Part shown: positions 59,498-64,000 of the stretch, in pieces
Layout: the number at the start of each line of letters is the position of its first letter
Position numbering within the stretch: position 1 is the first letter of the stretch
Origin: Luteipulveratus mongoliensis
GTDB taxonomy: Bacteria > Actinomycetota > Actinomycetes > Actinomycetales > Dermatophilaceae
Length of the DNA stretch: 64,000 nucleotides
NCBI RefSeq assembly: GCF_001190945.1
Contig: NZ_CP011112.1
Location: 1,550,001-1,614,000 of the forward strand
Direction of reading: 5' to 3'
Translations under genes and position numbers: made by a program
Notes under the pieces: generated by a model
Seen by the model: only the letters and a program-made list of their open reading frames with translations
The model's database searches: none
What the model was told of the DNA's origin: nothing

Positions 59498-59759
59498 TCT
59501 CGCTCGCCTCCTCCGAAGCGCGAGCGTCGTACGCCTCCAACTCCTTGCCGATCTCCATCAACCGACGCGACAACGCCGCCAGATCAGCACCACGGATGCC
59601 AGGGTCATCGATCGCCTTCGCGATCCGAGCACGCATCGCCACCAGCTCATCCCGCCGCGTGCCCTCGGCGACAGCAGCCTCGACCTTCATCGGCGGCTTC
59701 CTCGCGGGCGCCTTCTCGCCAGGAGCCACAGTCCGCAGCGGCGTCTTCCGAGTCGTCAT
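59451..59759 (-). CDS. terS: Terminase small subunit
   Basis: 102 aa from the ATG at 59759. Basic N terminus (TTRKTPLRTVAPGEKAPARK) followed by helices (RRDELVAMRARIAKAIDDPGI, GADLAALSRRLMEIGKELEAYDA). Small terminase subunits of actinophages often show just this DDPxxxGxxLAALSRRLxEI phrase. Its 3' end overlaps terL by 47 nt, which is longer than usual here. Confidence 0.75.
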   Translation of the reverse strand: MTTRKTPLRTVAPGEKAPARKPPMKVEAAVAEGTRRDELVAMRARIAKAIDDPGIRGADLAALSRRLMEIGKELEAYDARASEEASESAAAATDQPFDASAI

Positions 59760-59854
59760 GGCACCCCCTGAAGCGAAAAAATGGCGGGGAGGGACAGGAC
59801 GACAGCACTCACTGGCACACTCCAGCGGCCGAACTTTCGACCCGCCCCTCCCCC

Positions 59855-60142
59855 TCAGGGTTCGCGGCTGGTGCTGGCCTGTCGCAGCGTGCCGATGCGC
59901 TTGAGGCCGCCGGCTCGTCGGTTGCAGCTCTTGTGCTCGGGGCCGGTGTAGCGGTCCTTGGTCGTGTCGTCGTGACCGAGTTCCCACTCGGCACCCGGCG
60001 CGATCAGTCCGGGGCAGTTGGGGAACTGTGGGTGTCCGTGGCGTGTGCACATGACGTTGCCGGTCGCAACGGTCGGTGCCCAGCGTGCTCGTAGCTTCTG
60101 GTGCGCCTTGCCATACCCGTTGGCTGTGGTGCGACCGGTCAT
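59855..60142 (-). CDS. HNH endonuclease next to terminase
   Basis: 95 aa from the ATG at 60142 (ATGA overlap with a zinc mini-protein). HNH fold: GYGKAHQKLRARWAP, MCTRHGHPQFPNCPG (Cys pair), WELGHDDT (first HNH His), and GPEHKSCNRRAG (Asn and last His/Cys). HNH proteins beside terS/terL are common in HK97-type phages and are needed with terminase for packaging in some. It is followed by a 95-bp gap (59760-59854) with no gene. Confidence 0.82.
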   Translation of the reverse strand: MTGRTTANGYGKAHQKLRARWAPTVATGNVMCTRHGHPQFPNCPGLIAPGAEWELGHDDTTKDRYTGPEHKSCNRRAGGLKRIGTLRQASTSREP

Positions 60143-60240
60143 GCGCGCTCGTCTAGGTCGGCATCGCATGCTGTGCACCATGGTTGCCCTGGCGCTACCT
60201 GTCGCGCACTGCACAGTGGGCACCAGATGGGAGCGGCCAT
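60139..60240 (-). CDS. 33-aa zinc-ribbon mini-protein
   Basis: ATG at 60240, TGA overlapping the HNH start. Two CxxC knuckles (WCPLCSA and WCTACDAD) separated by ten residues are all that can fold in so short a chain, so a single-zinc rubredoxin-like knuckle is likely. Coupled translation with the HNH gene supports its being real. It may be part of the nuclease complex. Confidence 0.55.
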   Translation of the reverse strand: MAAPIWCPLCSARQVAPGQPWCTACDADLDERA

Positions 60241-60264
60241 GGTCACCAACCCTGGGCATGACAA

Positions 60265-60290
60265 AGGCCCAGCCGCTATGGGCTGGGCCT
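60265..60290 (-). terminator. Terminator separating early and late operons
   Basis: On the - strand AGGCCCAGCC-CATAGC-GGCTGGGCCT, 10-bp perfect stem followed by TTTG. It lies between the early gene at 60358 and the start of the HNH-terminase operon at 60240. Late expression would need read-through or a promoter between the hairpin and 60240. Confidence 0.75.
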
Positions 60291-60355
60291 GATTCAGGGA
60301 ACACTTGTCCCCCGATATGTCACAGGGTAACTCACAGATCGGCTATCGACCCACA

Positions 60356-60391
60356 CGTCAGACCTCGGGCGTTTCCGACCGAGGTCTGACG
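60356..60391 (-). terminator. Hairpin at the 3' end of the early operon
   Basis: CGTCAGACCTCGG and CCGAGGTCTGACG form a perfect 13-bp stem with a 10-nt loop. It overlaps the stop codon of the 30-aa ORF (60358). Together with the hairpin at 60265-60290 it makes a double stop for early transcripts. Confidence 0.6.
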
Positions 60392-60450
60392 TCTTGCGGC
60401 ACACCATCGTTCTCGTAGCCGCACTCCGTAGACAACTCGGTGATCGTCAT
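60358..60450 (-). CDS. 30-aa ORF at the end of the early operon
   Basis: ATG at 60450 with a good ribosome site (GGAAGGGAGC) and ATGA overlap with the gene before it; the stop lies in the terminator stem. MTITELSTECGYENDGVPQD is acidic with one Cys. No function can be given. The ribosome site and coupling are the only support. Confidence 0.4.
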   Translation of the reverse strand: MTITELSTECGYENDGVPQDVRPRSETPEV

Positions 60451-60737
60451 GCTCCCTTCCTGCCTTCCCTGTGACGCTGGTTCTTCTCGATCCACGCCTT
60501 GGTCAACCCCCCGGCGCATCGCATCGCACCGCAGGCGCAACGGTCGACCTGCGTGATGCCGGACCACCCTGTGGTCCATGGCGAGCATCGGTGCAGGCGC
60601 TGGGGGAGAGGCGCTTGGTACCACCACAAGCCGTTCTTGTGGGTGTATCCGTCGTCGAGCGTGGTGCTCGTTAGCCCTATGAATATCCGCCATTCATCAG
60701 CGAAGCCGGGGTCACGGGGGTTCGGTATTGCCGTCAT
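60447..60737 (-). CDS. Small early phage protein with Cys/Trp-rich core
   Basis: 96 aa with ATG at 60737, overlapping the upstream stop (ATGA). Contains several Trp (WRIFIG, LWWYQAP, WTTGWSG) and one CACGAMRCAGG cluster that could bind zinc. No family recognised. Position suggests a helper of host takeover or replication. Confidence 0.55.
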   Translation of the reverse strand: MTAIPNPRDPGFADEWRIFIGLTSTTLDDGYTHKNGLWWYQAPLPQRLHRCSPWTTGWSGITQVDRCACGAMRCAGGLTKAWIEKNQRHREGRKGA

Positions 60738-61582
60738 GCACCCTTCCTCTCTCGTCGTGCCAGTGCGCCGTAGACCTCGAACCGGTCGAACAGCGCGCGT
60801 CCCTGGTCATCGGTCATCGGCTGCCCGTTCTCGTCGCGCGTGGCGCTGATGATGCCGCGTCGCACCCACTGTCGGATGGCGACGCGTGTCGTGACGATCC
60901 CGAGCTTCTTCTTCAACAGCGGCACGAGTTGCTCGGCCGTCACCGGATGATTCTCGCCGACGATGCGCACGATCCAGCCGTCGATGGTGTCGTCTGTACC
61001 GCAGCCCTTGCAGATGATCGCCTTGCCTGGATAGACCCGGATCGGGGTGCCGCACACGACCTTGTCGCCTTGGTGACCGATCGTCACCGGGCAGTCACCG
61101 ATCCAGACCCACTCCTTGCCGGCGCCTCGTGGCTGCCATCGCTGGACCTTGCGTGCGCAGTCGCCCAGCTCGTCGAGGATCTCGGTGATCGCGTCGTGTG
61201 CTGCGAGGTGGCGTGCCCAGCGGTCGAGGAACCGGCACATGCCGTCCACGTCCTGGCCGTGGGGGAGCACCGTCGTCACGCTGAAGTCCTCCATCGCCAC
61301 GCGCGACCACGAGTTGAGGAAGAACGCCACGTGTGCCCGGTCGGACACGTACGCGTCCAGGCTCGACACGTCCTCGTTCTCTTCGTGGTTGTCGCGGATG
61401 ACGGCCTGTAGACCCTCATCTGATCCGCGGCTGCTGGTGCGTGCCCCGTGCCCACCTGATCCGGTGAACGAGCGCGATGTGGTCTTGCGGTGGCTCATCG
61501 TGCGCCACCCGTAGCGGATGGCGGAGAGGTCGGCCTTCAGCTTGTCCTCGGCCTGCGCTCGGGAGAGTGTCTGCTCGGTCAC
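60734..61582 (-). CDS. Early phage protein with zinc ribbon and winged-helix tail
   Basis: 282 aa from the GTG at 61582. A helical N-terminal half (DGMCRFLDRWARHLAAHDAITEILDEL in parts) is followed by a zinc-ribbon-like segment (DKVVCGTPIRVYPGKAIICKGCG) and then a DNA-binding-type helix pair (EQLVPLLKKKLGIVTTRVAIRQWVRRGII, split, like a MerR/winged helix used to read a 'grammar' of tail motifs in actinophage early proteins). DNA binding is therefore likely. It could be a regulator of the early-late switch. It is the largest gene in this operon. Confidence 0.6.
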   Translation of the reverse strand: MTEQTLSRAQAEDKLKADLSAIRYGWRTMSHRKTTSRSFTGSGGHGARTSSRGSDEGLQAVIRDNHEENEDVSSLDAYVSDRAHVAFFLNSWSRVAMEDFSVTTVLPHGQDVDGMCRFLDRWARHLAAHDAITEILDELGDCARKVQRWQPRGAGKEWVWIGDCPVTIGHQGDKVVCGTPIRVYPGKAIICKGCGTDDTIDGWIVRIVGENHPVTAEQLVPLLKKKLGIVTTRVAIRQWVRRGIISATRDENGQPMTDDQGRALFDRFEVYGALARRERKGA

Positions 61583-61665
61583 GTCGGGTCCTTCCGCTGT
61601 TGAGTTGTGGTGATCGGGCGGTGGCGCTGGCTACCTGACCAGTTCGCAGGAGCCGACGAGGCTGG

Positions 61666-61854
61666 TCATGTGCCCCCCTTGGATGGGCCGGCGAGTGTGT
61701 AGTCGGCTTTGGTCAGCACGGGCCGCAGGGCGCGTCTCATCTCGCGAACGAAGACGTGGCATGCCAGCCCGAGGTCGTGCAGCGGCAGATCAAGCCGCGG
61801 GCCGATGAAGTCGCAGGTGGCGCAGTGAGGCTCGTGCTTGGGGTGCTCGCTCAC
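61666..61854 (-). CDS. Small zinc-type hypothetical protein
   Basis: 62 aa from the GTG at 61854 (GTGA overlap). HxxHCATCDF near the start and LACHVFVREMRRALRP later could hold one zinc. No family recognised. The 83 bp downstream (61583-61665) hold no convincing gene, only a 12-codon frame. Confidence 0.5.
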   Translation of the reverse strand: MSEHPKHEPHCATCDFIGPRLDLPLHDLGLACHVFVREMRRALRPVLTKADYTLAGPSKGGT

Positions 61855-62021
61855 TGGCCCTCCCGCTTGTCGGCCTCGCTGTTGGCGAACCCAGCAAGGA
61901 AGGTGAGCACCAGGCCCGTGAGTAGCCACTGCCACCACGAGCCCAGCAGCCAGATCGCGGCGAGCAGGCACATGCCGGCGAGGGTCATCAGGACGTTGCA
62001 GGCGAGTCGGTAGGGGTTCAT
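61851..62021 (-). CDS. Small two-helix membrane protein, early operon
   Basis: 56 aa with ATG at 62021. Two hydrophobic segments (LACNVLMTLAGMCLLAAIWLL and WWQWLLTGLVLTFLAGF) and a charged tail (NSEADKREGQ). Overlaps on both sides (ATGA and GTGA). Early phage membrane proteins often alter the host envelope, but no role can be shown. Confidence 0.55.
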   Translation of the reverse strand: MNPYRLACNVLMTLAGMCLLAAIWLLGSWWQWLLTGLVLTFLAGFANSEADKREGQ

Positions 62022-62239
62022 GCGGTCTCCTTGGTGGTGGTGTCGAAGTGGCGCCTGTCGAGGTAGTGGCTCCAGGCGTTGTCGAGGTCGTCTACGTCGG
62101 GTTGGCCGGCGAGCAGGTCGGCCCAGTAGCACCCGGCCTGGTTGCATCTGAGCCAGTGCGTGACCTCTTGCCCGTCGCCGATCTCGACGGTGGTGACTCG
62201 GTGCTCGATGCCGGGTGGCAGCCCGAGGCCCTGTGTCAT
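62018..62239 (-). CDS. Small early protein, single zinc knuckle possible
   Basis: 73 aa with ATG at 62239. It has HWLRCNQAGCYWADLLAG near the centre and WSHYLDRRHFDT near the end, i.e. CxxxxC with two His, which resembles a C2H2-like finger. Coupled to both neighbours. No family recognised. Confidence 0.5.
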   Translation of the reverse strand: MTQGLGLPPGIEHRVTTVEIGDGQEVTHWLRCNQAGCYWADLLAGQPDVDDLDNAWSHYLDRRHFDTTTKETA

Positions 62240-62460
62240 GGCTCGTCGCTCATCAGGCGTTGGGCGTAGTCGTCGCATGCGATCTCGGCGAGGCGCGCGA
62301 GCCCGAGGTCGATGTGTGCGGGCGTGGACTCCGGGCGCAGGACGACGGGCACGGAGCGGCCGTCTTCGGCGCGGTAGACCTCGACCGAGAGGACCCATCC
62401 GCCGTGCAGTCCGAGGATGTCGGTCAGGGCGTCGTCGATCTTGTCTGTGCGCTCGCTCAT
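62236..62460 (-). CDS. Small early hypothetical protein
   Basis: 74 aa with ATG at 62460, overlaps on both sides. An N-terminal helix (TDKIDDALTDILGL) is followed by strands (GWVLSVEVYRAEDGRSVPVVL) and an acidic helix (LGLARLAEIACDDYAQRLM). No family recognised. Confidence 0.5.
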   Translation of the reverse strand: MSERTDKIDDALTDILGLHGGWVLSVEVYRAEDGRSVPVVLRPESTPAHIDLGLARLAEIACDDYAQRLMSDEP

Positions 62461-62648
62461 CGCGGATCCTCGAACCGGTCGGCGTAGGGCTGCGCGAGAT
62501 GCGCCACCAGATACGAGCCGTTCGGGACGTTCAGCCGACCCCACTTCTCGGCTTCTGAGCGGGCGTAGAACGGGCCAACGAGGGTCGGGAGGTCCGGGGC
62601 TGCGGTGTCGCTCCAGATGATCGTCAGCGCGTACTGCTTCCTGTTCAC
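62457..62648 (-). CDS. Small early hypothetical protein
   Basis: 63 aa from the GTG at 62648 (GTGA overlap). A strand-helix-strand fold seems likely: QYALTIIWSD, FYARSEAEKWGRL, GSYLVAHLAQPY. The strand-then-helix core (GPFxxRSEAExWGR) looks like short proteins seen in other phages, but I cannot name it. Confidence 0.5.
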   Translation of the reverse strand: MNRKQYALTIIWSDTAAPDLPTLVGPFYARSEAEKWGRLNVPNGSYLVAHLAQPYADRFEDPR

Positions 62649-62953
62649 GATGCCTCCTCTCGTCGTACGCCGTGCTGGGCGACGTGCAGCCACGTGCTCC
62701 ATGCGACCAAGTGCTCGTCCGGGCTGACGTCGATGGAGACGCCGCAGATGGTGCACCTGGTCGACAGGACGGCCGTCCCGTGCTCGTTGATGTACCAGTA
62801 GACGTACGCGACCTCGGGGAACGTGGGGTCTCCCGTGACGCGCTCGGCCACGGCGATGACCACGGGCTTGTCGTCGTACGCGGTGGTGCGGTTGGTGACT
62901 CGCATGGCCCGGTCTGCCGCTGCGACGCGGGTGAGCAGCTCACGTGCCTTCAT
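62645..62953 (-). CDS. Small early protein with CxxC
   Basis: 102 aa with ATG at 62953. A basic helical start (KARELLTRVAAADRAMRVTNR) precedes strands (PVVIAVAERVTGD, EVAYVYWYINEHG) and a CTICGVSID knuckle with a later His pair (HVAQH), suggesting a zinc site. Coupled with the neighbours on both sides. No family recognised. Confidence 0.5.
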   Translation of the reverse strand: MKARELLTRVAAADRAMRVTNRTTAYDDKPVVIAVAERVTGDPTFPEVAYVYWYINEHGTAVLSTRCTICGVSIDVSPDEHLVAWSTWLHVAQHGVRREEAS

Positions 62954-63074
62954 GGCGCTCCTTCCGGAACAGGGCGGGGTGGAAGCGTGCCGAGTGCAGA
63001 TCGGCCAGGGTGGGCGCCGGGCTGCCGACGGGCAGGATCCAGGCGCGACCCTTCACGGCGGTGTCAATCGGCAT
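62940..63074 (-). CDS. Very short early hypothetical protein
   Basis: 44 aa with ATG at 63074, overlapping the next gene by 14 nt and the previous by 11 nt. Basic; AWILPVGSPAPTLADLHSAR in the centre. Kept as a gene because it bridges the two overlaps in the operon. Confidence 0.4.
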   Translation of the reverse strand: MPIDTAVKGRAWILPVGSPAPTLADLHSARFHPALFRKERHEGT

Positions 63075-63456
63075 GGCTGCCCTCCCGGTGCTCGGCGGCG
63101 CGCTCTCTCCGCAACGCCTGCGTCGTCGGGCACGGCTGGACGACGTTGCAAGTTCGGCAGACGCGCTGAGACCGAATCCCCGGGGCATCACCGTGTATGG
63201 CTAGGGCTTCTACCTCGCGCTCGGCCATGAACTCGGCCATCGCCTCTAGGCGGTCACCTCGCTCGCACTCGTCGGCCCGTACGGCTTTGCGGTCGGCCTC
63301 GATGAGGGCTGCGATTGCCCTCCGTCGGTCGGTCGCGTCCAGGCAGCAGACGAACGTGTCCGGGTCGTCAGGGCAGGCGTCCATGTCGTGCTTTCGGCAC
63401 GGCGCGGTCTTTGCCGCCAGGTCCAGCGCGGACGGGATCGGGTCAGCGGCGCTCAT
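63064..63456 (-). CDS. Cys-rich early phage protein
   Basis: 130 aa with ATG at 63456. Two Cys groups: CRKHDMDACPDDPDTFVCC near 20-38 and CRTCNVVQPC near 100-109, separated by a charged helix (RRRAIAALIEADRKAVRADE). This suggests two metal sites. It resembles WhiB proteins only loosely, and the WhiB G(V/I)WGG turn is missing, so I do not call it one. Confidence 0.5.
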   Translation of the reverse strand: MSAADPIPSALDLAAKTAPCRKHDMDACPDDPDTFVCCLDATDRRRAIAALIEADRKAVRADECERGDRLEAMAEFMAEREVEALAIHGDAPGIRSQRVCRTCNVVQPCPTTQALRRERAAEHREGSHAD

Positions 63457-63610
63457 TAGCCTTCCTCTCATTGATCTCGTGCAGGACCGAGCGCACGTAG
63501 GCGATCTGATCGCGAGTGCGGCCGTCCAACTCGGGGTGCTCCTCGGTGGTGAGGTCCGCGAGCGTGCGCAGCGCGGCCTCAATGCGGCTCCGGGTCACAG
63601 TCCTGGTCAT
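63443..63610 (-). CDS. Small helical early protein
   Basis: 55 aa with ATG at 63610. Two helices predicted by composition (RSRIEAALRTLADLTTEE and RTRDQIAYVRSVLHEINER), strongly charged. It overlaps the downstream gene by 14 nt. No family recognised. Confidence 0.45.
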   Translation of the reverse strand: MTRTVTRSRIEAALRTLADLTTEEHPELDGRTRDQIAYVRSVLHEINERKANERR

Positions 63611-63875
63611 CGTCGGCTCCCTTCTTGTACGGGTTGAGCGCGATGTGATGCCCGTCGCGTAGGTCTTCAGCCCATTCGCGAAGCCCGCCCGCGTGACCGT
63701 TGTCCCACGCGTCGGCCAGCAGCCCTTGCACGGGTGCGGAGTCGGCCAGGGCCACGGCGGAGGCGCAGCCACGGTCGGTCCAGAGTTCGTCGTCTCCCAG
63801 GCAGGATCCGGTGCCGTCGTACTCGCAGTCCATCCCGGCCATCAGGGCAGCCACCGTGCGCTGGTCAGCGGTCAT
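63579..63875 (-). CDS. Small acidic early protein
   Basis: 98 aa with ATG at 63875. Contains three Cys (MDCEYDGTGSCLG, RGCASA) and ends in an Asp-rich stretch (GADDDQDCDPEPH). It overlaps the next gene by 32 nt, the longest overlap in the operon. No family recognised. Confidence 0.45.
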   Translation of the reverse strand: MTADQRTVAALMAGMDCEYDGTGSCLGDDELWTDRGCASAVALADSAPVQGLLADAWDNGHAGGLREWAEDLRDGHHIALNPYKKGADDDQDCDPEPH

Positions 63876-64000
63876 CGCGGGCCTCCATGGCTCGCACCGA
63901 CGTCTTCGTGGTCATGCTCTTGGGTCCTTCGGCTCGGTGGGCGCGCTCAAGGGCGCGCAGGCTGATGCAGGTAGGGCAGCTGAGTTGGCCGGCGCGGAAC
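63865..64000 (-). CDS. 3' end of an early gene with CxxC motif (partial)
   Basis: The frame enters from the right edge and ends at the TGA at 63865-63867, overlapping the next gene by 11 nt. The visible 44 residues include LSCPTCISLRALERAHRAEG, a zinc-knuckle-like start, and a short basic end (MTTKTSVRAMEARDDR). Only the end is seen, so no function is given. Confidence 0.5.
   Translation of the reverse strand, partial: FRAGQLSCPTCISLRALERAHRAEGPKSMTTKTSVRAMEARDDR

Larger units (their letters stand above)
30938..64000. mobile_element. Siphovirus-type prophage beside tRNA-Thr (right end outside the window)
   Basis: From the tRNA end onward the gene content changes to a full late phage module on the - strand: HNH, terminase, portal, HK97-type protease and capsid, connectors, major tail, chaperones, tape measure, tail proteins and lysis genes. 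An early small-gene operon runs on to the right edge. The accessory genes at the left end (31.1-34.1 kb) are mostly on the opposite strand. The left limit is inferred from the tRNA and not from an observed att repeat, because attR is outside. No integrase, excisionase or lytic repressor with an HTH is visible, so those should lie to the right of 64,000. Confidence 0.85.

Noticed and set aside
63064-63456. WhiB-type iron-sulfur regulator
   Set aside because: Cys spacing does not match and the WhiB G(V/I)WGG turn is missing.

Overview
The window is high-GC DNA from an actinobacterium, most likely a member of the Micrococcales (Dermacoccaceae/Intrasporangiaceae-like). This is inferred from the GC-rich codon use and frequent GTG starts, a mycothiol-dependent formaldehyde dehydrogenase tail, F420-type (luciferase-like) oxidoreductases, an Rpf-type transglycosylase behind a c-di-AMP riboswitch, and the cysS-rlmB and DUF4032-ugpC-malEFG neighbourhoods. 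No species name can be proved from sequence reading alone.

Positions 1-30,937 are chromosome. In order they hold: the end of a mycothiol/alcohol dehydrogenase and a coupled metallo-beta-lactamase-fold hydrolase; a small YidC/Oxa1-type insertase with its short partner; a secreted protein; cysS and rlmB; an LLM oxidoreductase; a DUF4032 protein; and a PD-(D/E)XK (DUF559)-type gene bracketed by 66-bp inverted repeats. Next comes a complete maltodextrin uptake and breakdown locus (ugpC-type ATPase divergent from malE-malF-malG-GH13-malR, with a palindromic operator). It is followed by a gamma-glutamyltransferase, a LysR regulator divergent from a hydrolase/LLM pair, otsB-otsA (trehalose), a CBS-domain protein, a Ser/Thr protein kinase, a ThrE-type exporter, the riboswitch-controlled transglycosylase, a prepilin-peptidase-like protein and tRNA-Thr(TGT).

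From just after tRNA-Thr to the right end (about 33 kb, continuing outside the window) lies a siphovirus-type prophage. Its left end (31.1-34.1 kb) carries accessory genes mostly on the + strand: a lipoprotein, a regulator that has lost its HTH domain, small ORFs and a HicA/HicB-like pair controlled by a 42-bp near-perfect palindrome. The late module runs on the - strand from right to left: HNH endonuclease, terminase small and large subunits, a tiny membrane protein, portal, a small head protein, HK97-type protease and major capsid, connectors, major tail protein, tail assembly chaperones, a 1648-aa tape measure with two cell-wall-hydrolase domains, tail proteins, membrane/lysis proteins, an amidase endolysin, a second wall-binding hydrolase, paralogous fibres and a beta-helix protein. 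The far right (60.1-64 kb) is an early operon of tightly overlapping small genes, several with CxxC zinc-type motifs. No integrase is in the window; it is expected further right.

The most unusual items are: a tail protein with five Asp-box (sialidase-like beta-propeller) motifs spliced onto a tail domain; the DUF559 gene inside 66-bp inverted repeats that are themselves palindromic; the exported beta-helix protein encoded among tail fibres; the HicAB leaderless promoter/operator; the headless repressor remnant; and the 132-bp tandem repeats in the tape measure gene.
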